Shown here: positions 8,190 to 16,255 of the stretch, in pieces | How positions within the stretch are numbered: position 1 is the stretch's first letter | How the letters are laid out: every line of letters starts with the position of its first letter | Assembly: GCF_030269445.1 (NCBI RefSeq) | Contig: NZ_BSTJ01000006.1 | Coordinates: forward strand, 124,001 to 188,000 | Length of the DNA: 64,000 nucleotides | Direction: 5' to 3' | From: Actinoallomurus iriomotensis | GTDB taxonomy: Bacteria; Actinomycetota; Actinomycetes; Streptosporangiales; Streptosporangiaceae | Translations under genes and position numbers: made by a program | Notes under the pieces: model-generated | The model's input: only the letters and a program-made list of their open reading frames with translations | Told to the model about the DNA's origin: nothing | The model's database searches: none

Positions 8190-8195
8190 TAGGGT
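8190..8195 (+). promoter_or_regulatory. -10-like hexamer of a leaderless coaA transcript
   Basis: TAGGGT lies eight bases before the coaA ATG, with no Shine-Dalgarno between them. Transcription starting 7-8 bases downstream would begin at or next to the start codon. No clear -35 was found at the optimal distance. Confidence 0.4.
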
Positions 8196-8203
8196 CACAG
8201 CAC

Positions 8204-9142
8204 ATGACGAGCATCGGGGGCAATCCTCCCAGCCCGTATGTCGAGCTCGACCGTGACGCATGGCGTGCCCTGCGCGCCGGCACACCGCTCTCTCTCACTC
8301 CGGCGGACCTGGAGGAGATCCGCGGGCTCGGCGACCCCATCGACCTCGACGAGGTCGAGGACGTCTATCTGCCGCTGTCGCGGCTGCTGCGGCTGTTCGT
8401 CACGGGCGACGGGCGGCTGCGCGACACCGTCAGCGCCTTCCTCGGCGAACCGGTCGCCCCCACCCCGTACATCATCGGCATCGCCGGCAGCGTGGCCGTC
8501 GGCAAGTCGACGGTCGCCCGGCTGCTGCGCGTCCTGCTCTCCCGCGGCCCGGGAGATCCGAGGGTCGAGCTGGTCAGCACGGACGGCTTCCTCTACCCCA
8601 ACGCGGTCCTCGTCGAGCGCGGCCTGATGCAGCGCAAGGGCTTCCCGGAGTCCTACGACCGGCGCGCGCTGCTGAAGTTCGTCTCGGAGGTCAAGGCGGG
8701 CGTGCCCGAGGTGTCCATGCCGGTGTACGAGGCGCTGCGGTACGACATCGTGCCGGACGCCCGGCAGGTCGTACGGCGGCCGGACATCCTCATCGTGGAG
8801 GGGCTCAACGTGCTGCAGAGCGCGCGGCCGGGCAGCCTGGCCCTGGCGGACCTGTTCGACTTCTCCATCTACGTCGACGCGCGGGTCGACGACATCCGTC
8901 AGTGGTACATCGACCGCTTCTTCGCCCTGCGCCGTACGGTCTTCACCGACGAGCGCTCCTACTTCCACCCGTACGCGCAGGTCGACGGGGACGAGGCGGC
9001 GGCGCAGGCGGAGCGCTTCTGGCGCGACATCAACGAGGTCAACCTCGTGGCCAACATCCTGCCCACCCGCGCCCGCGCCACCCTGGTCCTGAACAAGGAC
9101 CGCGACCACCGCGTCCGCCGCGTACGGCTGCGGCGGATCTGA
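8204..9142 (+). CDS. coaA: type I pantothenate kinase
   Basis: CoaA phosphorylates pantothenate with ATP, the first and controlling step of coenzyme A synthesis. The 312-residue protein begins with the family-typical [14 protein letters not shown], has a P-loop GSVAVGKS at residues 95-102, and the substrate-lid motifs [24 protein letters not shown] and YYDIVP-like [16 protein letters not shown] followed by IVEGLNVLQ. The C-terminal [19 protein letters not shown] is characteristic of type I kinases. It stands alone, divergent from glmS and convergent with the MFS gene. Confidence 0.97.
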   Translation: MTSIGGNPPSPYVELDRDAWRALRAGTPLSLTPADLEEIRGLGDPIDLDEVEDVYLPLSRLLRLFVTGDGRLRDTVSAFLGEPVAPTPYIIGIAGSVAVGKSTVARLLRVLLSRGPGDPRVELVSTDGFLYPNAVLVERGLMQRKGFPESYDRRALLKFVSEVKAGVPEVSMPVYEALRYDIVPDARQVVRRPDILIVEGLNVLQSARPGSLALADLFDFSIYVDARVDDIRQWYIDRFFALRRTVFTDERSYFHPYAQVDGDEAAAQAERFWRDINEVNLVANILPTRARATLVLNKDRDHRVRRVRLRRI

Positions 9143-9143
9143 C

Positions 9144-9161
9144 CGGGGCGGCTCAGCCCCG
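9144..9161. terminator. small hairpin between convergent coaA and MFS genes
   Basis: CGGGGC (9144-9149) pairs with GCCCCG (9156-9161) across a six-base loop, directly after the coaA stop and overlapping the last codons of the convergent transporter gene. The stem is short and lacks a clear T-run, so termination activity is uncertain. Confidence 0.35.
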
Positions 9162-10538
9162 TCGTCGCCGGAGCAGCGGTGTCGCGCAGCACGCGCCCAC
9201 CGCCGCCGTGACGGCCAGCGCCACGCACGTCACCGTCAGGGCGTGCCCGGTCGGCGGCGCGACGCTGAGGAACAGCGTGCCGAACGTCGCCACGCCCACG
9301 ACCTGGCCGAGCTGGTTCGTCATCACCAGCAGGCCACTGGCGTCCGCCGCGTCCGCCACGGCCACATGGCTCAGCGCCACCGCGAGCAGCGGGCTGAACG
9401 CCGCGCCGAGGCCCAGCCCGGCCAGTCCCATCGCGACCTCGAACCCGACGCCGCCCGACTCGAACACCTCGAGCCCCAGGTAGCCCAGCCCGGCCACGAC
9501 CAGCGCGGCGGGGATCATCGGGCGGTGCCACCGCGCGGGTGCGCGCCGCCAGTTGAGGCTGGCCAGCGCGAACCCGCCCGCGCCCGGGATGAAGAACAGC
9601 CCGGCCCGCAGCGGGCTGTAGCCGAGGCCGCCCTGCAGGTGCAGGGCCACGCTGAACAGGAACCCGCCGAAGGTGCCCATGCACAGGAAGATCGTCACGA
9701 GCCCCGCGCGCATGCCGGGGGCGCCGGCCACCCGGCCGGGGATCAGCGGTGCGGACGCGCGCCGCTGCGCCACCACGAACAGCGCGAACACCACGACGCT
9801 GCCGCCGAGCATCAGCCAGCCCCACAGCGGCCAGTCCTCCTCGTGCCCGAGCACGAGCGGCACCACGAACAGCAGCGTCGCCGCGGCCAGGCTGACCAGC
9901 CCCGGCAGGTCCAGGCCGCGGTCCTGCTCGCCACGGTCGCCGGGCAGCGTACGGGCGCCGGCGACCAGCAGCACGACGCCGATCGGAACGTTCACCAGGA
10001 AGACCGGGCGCCAGCCGGTGCCGAACAGGTCGGCGCTGACGAGGAGCCCGCCGACGACCTGGCCGACGACCGAGCCGCCCGCCAGTACCGCCCCGTACAC
10101 GCTGAGCGCGCGGGCCCGCGCGGCGCCGGTGAAGTTGCGTTGGATGAGGCTCATGACCTGCGGCACCATCAGCGCCGCACCCACCCCTTGGACGAAGCGG
10201 AAGCCGATGAGCATGCCGGTGCCGCCGGCCAGGCCGCAGGCCAGCGACGCGGCGGTGAAGACCGTGAGGCCCGCCTGGAAGGCGGCGCGGTGCCCGAGCC
10301 GGTCGCCGAGACGGGCGCCGGTGATGAGAAGAACGGCGTACGCGATGGTGTAGCCGGCGATGACGAGTTGCAGCCCGGCGCCGGACGCGTGCAGGTCGGT
10401 ACGGATGGTCGGCGCGGCGACGTTGACGACGGAGACGTCGAGGATCGCCATGAACTGGCCGGCCAGAATGATCGTGAGCAGCCGGCCGAGCCGGACCGGC
10501 GCATGTGACGCCGGTGCGTCGAGGGTGATCTGGGCCAT
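9153..10538 (-). CDS. MFS exporter, DHA2-type (14 TM)
   Basis: A 461-residue major facilitator protein starting at ATG 10538 (MAQITLDAPASHAPVRLGRL). Motif GQFMAILDVSVVNVAAPTIR in TM1 (motif D1) and GARLGDRLGHRAAF in loop 2-3 (motif A) are those of the DHA2 drug:H+ antiporters, and motif C appears in AVLAGGSVVGQVVGGLL. About fourteen hydrophobic segments are readable. The frame is open further upstream but that part is basic and antisense to the regulator. It is divergent from an MmyB-type regulator, which likely controls it. The exported compound is unknown. Confidence 0.9.
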   Translation of the reverse strand: MAQITLDAPASHAPVRLGRLLTIILAGQFMAILDVSVVNVAAPTIRTDLHASGAGLQLVIAGYTIAYAVLLITGARLGDRLGHRAAFQAGLTVFTAASLACGLAGGTGMLIGFRFVQGVGAALMVPQVMSLIQRNFTGAARARALSVYGAVLAGGSVVGQVVGGLLVSADLFGTGWRPVFLVNVPIGVVLLVAGARTLPGDRGEQDRGLDLPGLVSLAAATLLFVVPLVLGHEEDWPLWGWLMLGGSVVVFALFVVAQRRASAPLIPGRVAGAPGMRAGLVTIFLCMGTFGGFLFSVALHLQGGLGYSPLRAGLFFIPGAGGFALASLNWRRAPARWHRPMIPAALVVAGLGYLGLEVFESGGVGFEVAMGLAGLGLGAAFSPLLAVALSHVAVADAADASGLLVMTNQLGQVVGVATFGTLFLSVAPPTGHALTVTCVALAVTAAVGACCATPLLRRRRG

Positions 10539-10595
10539 GCGCAGCAGCCTGCGGCCGCGCGGGTGAGAGTGCTGAGAGCCCCGTGATACTGGTGT

Positions 10596-10634
10596 TGCCA
10601 GCACCTGGCACGCGATCGCCGTACCAGCGAGAAT
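10596..10634 (+). promoter_or_regulatory. candidate operator and -10 in the MFS/regulator divergent region
   Basis: An inverted repeat TGCCA-GCACC-TGGCA (10596-10610) lies between the two divergent genes. GAGAAT (10629-10634) sits seven bases before the regulator's GTG and could be the -10 of a leaderless mRNA. The palindrome is a plausible autoregulatory site for the helix-turn-helix protein; inferred from position and symmetry. Confidence 0.4.
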
Positions 10635-10641
10635 CGGACAG

Positions 10642-11511
10642 GTGACCGCGACGATCACCGGCCGCCGCACCGAGCTCGCGGCCTTTCTGCGCAGCCGCCG
10701 CGGGCGCATCACGCCCGCCGACGTGGGCATGCCCGCCGGGCCGCGACGGCGCACGCCCGGCCTGCGCCGCGAGGAGGTCGCCCAGCTCGCCGGCGTCGGG
10801 ATCACCTGGTACACCTGGCTCGAACAGGGCCGGCCGATCAACGTGAGCGTCCAGGTGCTGGAGGCGATCGCCCGCACCCTCCGCCTCGACCAGGCCGAGC
10901 GCGAGCATCTGTTCCGGATCGCGGACGTACCCCCGCCGCGCCCGCGGGACGCGCACGACCGGCTGGAGCCGCAGGTGCAGGCCGTGCTCGACGGCCTGGC
11001 CGACCTGCCCGCCGCCGTGATCAACAGCCGGTACGACGTGCTCGCCTGGAACGCCGCGTACGCCGCGATGTGGCCGAGCATCTCCGCCGCGCGTAACCAC
11101 CGCAACCTGCTCTGGGCGGGATTCGTGATCCCGACCTGCTGCAGCACGTTCGTGAACCGCGACCGTGAACTCCCGCAGATGGTGGCGACGTTCCGCGCGT
11201 CGTACGGCCGTCACCTCGGGGAACCCGCCTGGACCGAGTTCGTCGAACGGCTGTCCGCCGCCAGTCCGGAGTTCGCCGAGATGTGGGCCGCGCACGATGT
11301 CGGCACACCGACGACGAGGGTCAAGGTCTTCCGGCACGCCGCCGTGGGCGAGGTGAGCCTGTCGGTGGTCAACTTCGCGGTCGTGGCCACCCCGGAGACG
11401 CGCATGGCGGTCTACACGCCGGTCGATGTCGAAAGCCGCGAGCGCGTGGACTGGCTGATCGCGCACCCGGACGCTCCGGCCGTCGACCACACGCACGCGC
11501 CCGTCCACTGA
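10642..11511 (+). CDS. helix-turn-helix regulator with MmyB-like ligand-binding domain
   Basis: A 289-residue protein with an N-terminal Xre-type HTH (RRRTPGLRREEVAQLAGVGI, TWYTWLEQGR) and a C-terminal MmyB-like PAS-fold domain (VINSRYDVLAWNAAYAAMWP; VNRDRELPQMVATFRASYGR; SPEFAEMWAAHDV). In this family the C-terminal domain is thought to bind a small hydrophobic ligand and the HTH usually controls a neighbouring oxidoreductase or transporter gene. Here the divergent MFS gene is the obvious target. GTG start, no convincing Shine-Dalgarno, consistent with a leaderless transcript. Confidence 0.9.
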   Translation: MTATITGRRTELAAFLRSRRGRITPADVGMPAGPRRRTPGLRREEVAQLAGVGITWYTWLEQGRPINVSVQVLEAIARTLRLDQAEREHLFRIADVPPPRPRDAHDRLEPQVQAVLDGLADLPAAVINSRYDVLAWNAAYAAMWPSISAARNHRNLLWAGFVIPTCCSTFVNRDRELPQMVATFRASYGRHLGEPAWTEFVERLSAASPEFAEMWAAHDVGTPTTRVKVFRHAAVGEVSLSVVNFAVVATPETRMAVYTPVDVESRERVDWLIAHPDAPAVDHTHAPVH

Positions 11512-11536
11512 CGCCGCTCACGGACATGAATAGGCT
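11508..11536 (+). promoter_or_regulatory. acpS promoter (leaderless)
   Basis: CTGACG (11508-11513), a 17-base spacer and TAGGCT (11531-11536) form a sigma-70-type promoter. The acpS GTG begins six bases after the -10, so the transcript should start at the start codon. The -35 overlaps the last codons of the preceding regulator gene. Confidence 0.55.
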
Positions 11537-11542
11537 GAGGCG

Positions 11543-11914
11543 GTGATCGTCGGAGTGGGGATCGACGTCGTGGACATCGCGCGGTTCGCGGGGTCCCTCG
11601 AACGCACGCCCGGCCTCGCCGTCCGGCTGTTCACCGAGTCCGAGCGGGGGCTGCGTCCGCGCTCCCTCGCCGCGCGCTTCGCGGCCAAGGAGGCCCTGGC
11701 CAAGGCACTGGGCGCGCCGCGTGGGCTGAAGTGGACCGACGCCGAGGTGCGCAGGGCGCCCGACGGGCGGCCCAGCCTTCACGTCGAGGGCACCGTCGCC
11801 GCGGCGGCGGCGCGGCTCGGCGTCGACTCCTGGCACGTCTCGCTCAGCCACGACGGCGGTGTCGCCGTCGCGGTGGTGATCGCCGAGCACACCGACCGAC
11901 GAGAGGGAACCTGA
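11543..11914 (+). CDS. acpS: holo-[acyl-carrier-protein] synthase
   Basis: AcpS transfers 4'-phosphopantetheine from CoA to apo-ACP, activating fatty-acid synthesis. The 123-residue protein has the metal-binding motif [11 protein letters not shown] (Asp8) and [13 protein letters not shown] (Glu50), and ends with the [19 protein letters not shown] strand typical of the family. GTG start placed at the family N-terminus (MIVGVGIDV). It is followed two bases later by nnrD, so the two are co-transcribed, a common actinobacterial arrangement. Confidence 0.96.
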   Translation: MIVGVGIDVVDIARFAGSLERTPGLAVRLFTESERGLRPRSLAARFAAKEALAKALGAPRGLKWTDAEVRRAPDGRPSLHVEGTVAAAAARLGVDSWHVSLSHDGGVAVAVVIAEHTDRREGT

Positions 11915-11916
11915 GC

Positions 11917-13434
11917 ATGCGGTACGCGTACGAGGTGGAGAAGGTCCGCGCCGCCGAACGCGCCCTGATGGCCCGGCTGCCCGAGGGCGCGCTCATGCGG
12001 CGTGCCGCGGCCGGGCTCGCCTCCGTCTGCGCGGGCCTGCTGCGCAGCGGGCGGGCGGGGGTCACCGGCCCGGGCGACGGCGTGTACGGCGCGGAGGTCG
12101 TGCTGCTGGTCGGCAGCGGTGACAACGGCGGCGACGCGCTGTACGCCGGCGAACGGCTGGCCCGCCGCGGCGCGCGGGTCACCGCGATCCTGGCCGGTTC
12201 GAAGACCCACGAGGGCGGCCTGGCGGCGCTGCGTTCGGCCGGGGGACGCGCCGTCGAGGCGGGCGACGGCGACCGGCCGGTGCGCGCGATCGAGGCCGCG
12301 GACCTGATCATCGACGGAATGCTCGGCATCGGCGGCCGGGGCGGGCTCCGCGAGCCGTACGCGACTCTGGCCGGGCACGCCTCGTGCGCCATCGCCACCC
12401 TCGTGGCGTGCGACCTGCCCAGCGGCGTCGACGCCGACACCGGCGTGGTGAGCGGTGCGGCCGTCCGCGCCGACGTGACGGTGACGTTCGGGGCGTACAA
12501 GCCGGGCCTCTTCGTCGATCCCGGGGCCGGGCACGCGGGCGTGGTCGAGCTGGTCGACATCGGGCTCGGCCCGTACCTGAGCGACCCGGACGCGTGCTTG
12601 CCGCAGGCGGTCGACGTCGACCTGTGGACTCCCCAGGCGCAGCGGGAGTCCAACAAGTACCGCCGCGGTGTTCCCGGCGTGCTCGCCGGGAGCGAGACCT
12701 TCACCGGGGCCGCGGTGCTGTCGGTCGGCGGCGCCGTCCGGGGCGGCGCCGGCATGGTGCGCTTCGCCTCGGCGCGGCACGCGGTCGAGCTCGTCCGGCA
12801 CCACTGGCCCGAGGCGGTGACCAGCGTGGTCGAGGACTCCCTGAGCGGCGTCGGGCGGGTCAACGCCTGGGTCGCCGGACCCGGCATGGGCACCGACGAG
12901 CGGGCTGAGACGCTGCTGGGCGAGGTGCTCGCCACCGATCTGCCGGTGCTGGTCGACGCCGACGGGCTCACCGTCCTGACCCGCCGCCGCGACCTGCTGG
13001 GGCGCAGCGCCCCGACCGTGCTCACCCCGCACGCCGGCGAGCTCGCCCGGCTGCTGGGCACCGACGCGGACCAGGTCGAGGCCCGGCGGCTCGAACACGT
13101 ACGCCGGGCCGCCGAGGAACTCAACGCGACGGTGCTGCTCAAGGGCTCCACCACGGTCATCGCCGAGGCCGGCCGGCCGGTGCGCGTGAACCCGACCGGC
13201 ACGCCGCGGCTCGCCACCGCGGGCACCGGCGACGTGCTGTCCGGCCTGATCGGCGCGTTCCTGGCCGGTGGGGCGGCCGCGATCGACGCCGCGGCCGCCG
13301 GCGCGTACCTCCACGGTCTCGCCGGGCGCCTCGCCGCCGCCGGTCCGGAGCCGGGCTCCGACGCGGAGGCTCCGATCAGCGCTCAGGACGTCGTCGACGC
13401 CGTTCCCGCCGCCTTCCGCACGCTCGCCGGCTGA
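11917..13434 (+). CDS. nnrD: bifunctional NAD(P)H-hydrate epimerase / ADP-dependent dehydratase
   Basis: This enzyme repairs hydrated NAD(P)H: the N-terminal YjeF_N epimerase (about residues 1-215) interconverts R and S forms and the C-terminal ribokinase-like dehydratase (about 235-505) restores NAD(P)H. Seen: LLVGSGDNGGDALYAGERLA in the epimerase, ACDLPSGVDADTG, then KYRRGVPGVLAG, WVAGPGMGTDE, VLTPHAGELARLLG and the nucleotide-binding NPTGTPRLATAGTGDVLSG in the dehydratase. Length 505 residues is normal for the fused actinobacterial form. Start ATG 11917 fits the family start MRYAYEVEKVRAAE and follows the acpS stop at 11914. Confidence 0.95.
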   Translation: MRYAYEVEKVRAAERALMARLPEGALMRRAAAGLASVCAGLLRSGRAGVTGPGDGVYGAEVVLLVGSGDNGGDALYAGERLARRGARVTAILAGSKTHEGGLAALRSAGGRAVEAGDGDRPVRAIEAADLIIDGMLGIGGRGGLREPYATLAGHASCAIATLVACDLPSGVDADTGVVSGAAVRADVTVTFGAYKPGLFVDPGAGHAGVVELVDIGLGPYLSDPDACLPQAVDVDLWTPQAQRESNKYRRGVPGVLAGSETFTGAAVLSVGGAVRGGAGMVRFASARHAVELVRHHWPEAVTSVVEDSLSGVGRVNAWVAGPGMGTDERAETLLGEVLATDLPVLVDADGLTVLTRRRDLLGRSAPTVLTPHAGELARLLGTDADQVEARRLEHVRRAAEELNATVLLKGSTTVIAEAGRPVRVNPTGTPRLATAGTGDVLSGLIGAFLAGGAAAIDAAAAGAYLHGLAGRLAAAGPEPGSDAEAPISAQDVVDAVPAAFRTLAG

Positions 13435-13513
13435 GCTCCGGAGCCGGCCTTCGCGTGCGGCGCGCCCGTCGCCGATGGCCTGGGCAAGGGTCCGGCGCTG
13501 CCACACTTGGTGC

Positions 13514-14647
13514 ATGAGCGTTACCACAGCGGCCCGTGTCGATCTTGGTGCGATCAGGCGCAACGTCGAGTTGCTGCGGGAAAGCGCCCCGGGTGCCGAG
13601 CTGATGGCGGTCGTCAAGGCGGACGGCTACGGTCACGGGATCATGCCGGCCGCACGCGCCGCGGTGGCGGGCGGAGCGTCCTGGCTGGGCGTCGCCACCC
13701 TGGACGAGGCGCTGACCCTGCGGCGCGCCGGTCTCGACGTGCGGGCGATGTGCTGGCTGTACGCGCCCGGCGAGCGGTTCGACGACGCCGTCGCCGAAGA
13801 CGTCGACCTGTCGGCCACCTCCGTCGGGCAGGTCGAGGAGATCACCCGGGCCGCCGCCCGCGTCGGGCGGCAGGTCAGACTGCACCTGAAGACCGACACC
13901 GGGCTGGCCCGCAGCGGCGCGACCCCGGCCGACTGGCCCGCGCTGGTCGACGCCGCCCTGCGGGCCCAGGCCGAGGGCCTCGCCACGGTCGTCGGGCTCT
14001 GGTCCCACATGGCCTGCGCGGACGAGCCGGGCCACCCCTCGATCGCCGCCCAGCTCCGGGAGTTCGACGAGGCGGTCGAGCTCGCCGAGAAGGCCGGCGT
14101 ACGGCCCGAGGTGCGCCACATCGCGAACTCCGCCGCCACGCTGACCCTCCCGGAGGCCCGTTACGACCTCGTACGGCCCGGCATCGCGGTCTACGGCCTG
14201 GATCCGATCCCCTCACTCGGGCCCGCGCGCCGTCTGGGCCTGCGGCCGGCGATGACACTGACCGGACGCCTGGCGCTGGCCAAACGGGTCGGGGCCGGGC
14301 AGGGCGTGTCGTACGGCCACCGGTACACCACCTCGGCGGAGACCACGCTCGGCCTGGTGCCGCTGGGGTACGCCGACGGGATCCCGCGGCACGGCACGAA
14401 CCTCCTGGAGGTCTGGGCGGCGGGCCGGCGGCGGCGCGTCGCGGGCACCGTGTGCATGGACCAGTTCGTCATCGACGTCGGCGACGACGAGATCCGCGCG
14501 GGCGACGAGGTGATCCTCTTCGGGCCGGGCGACCACGGCGAACCCACCGCCCAGGACTGGGCGGACATGCTCGGCACGATCTCATATGAGATCGTCACCA
14601 GGATCGGGGCCCGGGTCCCCCGTACCTACGCTGAAGAGGCGGTATGA
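13514..14647 (+). CDS. alr: alanine racemase
   Basis: Alr makes D-alanine for peptidoglycan using pyridoxal phosphate. The 377-residue protein has the PLP-lysine motif MAVVKADGYGHG (Lys35), HLKTDTGLARSG, HIANSAATL, YDLVRPGIAVYGL, and the second catalytic Tyr region QGVSYGHRYTT followed by GTVCMDQFVIDVG. ATG 13514 matches the family start (ARVDLGAIRRNVE); the frame is open upstream within nnrD but that is not homologous. Its stop overlaps the next gene by four bases (ATGA), beginning an alr / hydrolase / tsaE run. Confidence 0.96.
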   Translation: MSVTTAARVDLGAIRRNVELLRESAPGAELMAVVKADGYGHGIMPAARAAVAGGASWLGVATLDEALTLRRAGLDVRAMCWLYAPGERFDDAVAEDVDLSATSVGQVEEITRAAARVGRQVRLHLKTDTGLARSGATPADWPALVDAALRAQAEGLATVVGLWSHMACADEPGHPSIAAQLREFDEAVELAEKAGVRPEVRHIANSAATLTLPEARYDLVRPGIAVYGLDPIPSLGPARRLGLRPAMTLTGRLALAKRVGAGQGVSYGHRYTTSAETTLGLVPLGYADGIPRHGTNLLEVWAAGRRRRVAGTVCMDQFVIDVGDDEIRAGDEVILFGPGDHGEPTAQDWADMLGTISYEIVTRIGARVPRTYAEEAV

Positions 14648-15717
14648 ACAAGAAGCGAGCCGGCCTGATCGGTGCCGCGATCGGCACCGCCGGGGCCATC
14701 GGTGTCGGCGCGGTCGTCGGGGCGCGCCGCTACGCCGTCGGACGCGAACGCCTGCGTCCCGACCCCGACCGGTACGAACGGTTCGGCGAGCTGCGCGGCC
14801 GCCCCCAGACCGTCCTCGCGAGTGACGGGGTACCCCTCCACGTCGAGGTCGACGGGCCGGACGACGCCGCCCTCACGGTCGTGTTCAGCCACGGCTACTG
14901 CCTGACCCAGGACTCCTGGCACTTCCAGCGGCGCGACCTGGCCCGCCTCGACGACGTGCGGATGGTCTTCTGGGACCAGCGCAGCCACGGTCGTTCGGGG
15001 CGCAGCGACCTCACCCACGCCACCATCGACCAGTGCGGCGACGACCTGCTCGCGGTGATCGAGGCCACCACCTCGCCGGGGCGGCCGGTCGTGCTCGTCG
15101 GTCACTCCATGGGCGGCATGACGATCATGGCGCTGGCCGACCGGCACCCGGAGCTGTTCGGCTCGCGCGTCGTCGGCGTGGCCCTGGTCAACACCTCGTC
15201 GGGGCAGCTCGCCGAGCTCACGCTGGGCCTGCCGGAGCTGTTCGGCAAGGTGTTCCGGCGCGCCGTGCCCGGCGTCGTACGGGGCATCGGCAAGCGCGGC
15301 GCGCTGGTCGACAAGGGCCGCCGCATCGGCGCCGACGTGGCCTTCGTGATCACCCGCCGGATCGCGTTCGCCGACCGTGAGGTGAGCCCGTCGATCGTGG
15401 AGTTCGTGGAGGGAATGATCGGGTCCACGCCCACCGACGTGATCGCGGAGTTCTACCCGACGCTCGCCGAGCACGACAAGCTGGAGGCGCTCGGGGTGCT
15501 CCGGGACCTGCCCGCCGTGATCGTGGTCGGCGACGACGACCGGCTCACCCCGCCCGCGCACGGGCGGGCCATCGCTGCGGCGCTGCCGGACGCCGAACTG
15601 ATCGAGGTGGCCGAGGGAGGCCACGTGGTGATGCTCGAACACCCCGAGGCCGTCACCGATGCCATCGCCGAACTGGTCGGCCGCGTCCGGCCCGTGGCCG
15701 AGGAGCGTTCCGCATGA
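14644..15717 (+). CDS. alpha/beta hydrolase, membrane-anchored N-terminus
   Basis: A 357-residue alpha/beta hydrolase. The N-terminal Ala/Gly-rich hydrophobic segment (about residues 7-28) looks like a membrane anchor or signal. The catalytic part has the oxyanion HG motif VVFSHGYCLTQDSW, FWDQRSHGRSGRSD, the nucleophile elbow VGHSMGGMT, and the late acid/His pair VVGDDDRLTPPAHG and EGGHVVMLEHPE. Wedged between alr and tsaE with ATGA overlaps on both sides, so it is translationally coupled to them. The substrate is unknown; lipase/esterase-type or peptidase-type hydrolases are equally possible. Confidence 0.88.
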   Translation: MNKKRAGLIGAAIGTAGAIGVGAVVGARRYAVGRERLRPDPDRYERFGELRGRPQTVLASDGVPLHVEVDGPDDAALTVVFSHGYCLTQDSWHFQRRDLARLDDVRMVFWDQRSHGRSGRSDLTHATIDQCGDDLLAVIEATTSPGRPVVLVGHSMGGMTIMALADRHPELFGSRVVGVALVNTSSGQLAELTLGLPELFGKVFRRAVPGVVRGIGKRGALVDKGRRIGADVAFVITRRIAFADREVSPSIVEFVEGMIGSTPTDVIAEFYPTLAEHDKLEALGVLRDLPAVIVVGDDDRLTPPAHGRAIAAALPDAELIEVAEGGHVVMLEHPEAVTDAIAELVGRVRPVAEERSA

Positions 15718-15787
15718 GCGAACGGAGTGAGCGAACCGGTAACACGGCACCCGTGGTCACTCTTCCGGCGAAGGAGGATTCTTTGAC
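15714..15787 (+). repeat. dispersed mini-cistron element, copy A
   Basis: Starts with ATGA overlapping the hydrolase stop, encodes MSERSERTGNTAPVVTLPAK in frame, and ends with AAGGAGG (15771-15777) five bases before the TTG of tsaE. It aligns over its whole length with copy B at 48265-48332; the block GTGGTCACTC, then TCCG-CGAAGGAGG-TTC, is almost identical. It therefore supplies a strong ribosome-binding site and a short coupled leader between two operon genes. Confidence 0.65.
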
Positions 15788-16241
15788 CAGCAGCCCACTT
15801 CGTGTTCCGACCGAGGGAGAGATGCGCGACCTGGGCCGCCGGCTGGCCGCCCTGCTGCGCGCCGGCGACCTCGTGCTGCTGTCCGGTCCGCTCGGCGCGG
15901 GCAAGACGACCCTGACCCAGGGCCTGGGCGACGGCCTGCAGGTCCGGGGCCCGATCACCTCACCGACCTTCGTGATCGCGCGGGTGCATCCGTCACTGGC
16001 GGGCGGCCCGGCGCTCGTGCACGCCGACGCGTACCGGCTCGGCGGCCTGGACGAGCTGGACGACCTCGATCTCGACCTGCAGGACGCGATCACCGTGGTC
16101 GAGTGGGGCGGCGGCATCGCCGAGGGCCTGTCCGACGACCGCCTGGAGATCGTCATCGAACGCAGCGAGACGGACGAGCGCACGGTCACGCTGACCGGCG
16201 TCGGCGCCCGATGGGCGACCCTGGGCGACCAGCCGATCTGA
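15783..16241 (+). CDS. tsaE: tRNA threonylcarbamoyladenosine biosynthesis ATPase
   Basis: TsaE is the P-loop ATPase of the TsaB-TsaD-TsaE complex making t6A37 in ANN-decoding tRNAs. From the proposed TTG start (15783) the protein is 152 residues, the usual length, with Walker A GPLGAGKT (residues 35-42), the switch region ITSPTFVIARVHPS, HADAYRLGGLDELDDLDL and the Walker B-like VVEWGGGIAEGL. An in-frame ATG at 15714 would add 23 residues derived from the dispersed element, but the AAGGAGG at 15771-15777 is ideally placed for TTG 15783, so the shorter form is preferred. It belongs to the alr-hydrolase-tsaE operon. Confidence 0.92.
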   Translation: MTSSPLRVPTEGEMRDLGRRLAALLRAGDLVLLSGPLGAGKTTLTQGLGDGLQVRGPITSPTFVIARVHPSLAGGPALVHADAYRLGGLDELDDLDLDLQDAITVVEWGGGIAEGLSDDRLEIVIERSETDERTVTLTGVGARWATLGDQPI

Positions 16242-16255
16242 CGGGCCCGCGCCGT

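Noticed and set aside
8064-8203. glmS ribozyme or riboswitch upstream of glmS
   Set aside because: The leader is only about 140 bases shared with coaA and shows none of the conserved ribozyme core; such elements are rare in this group.
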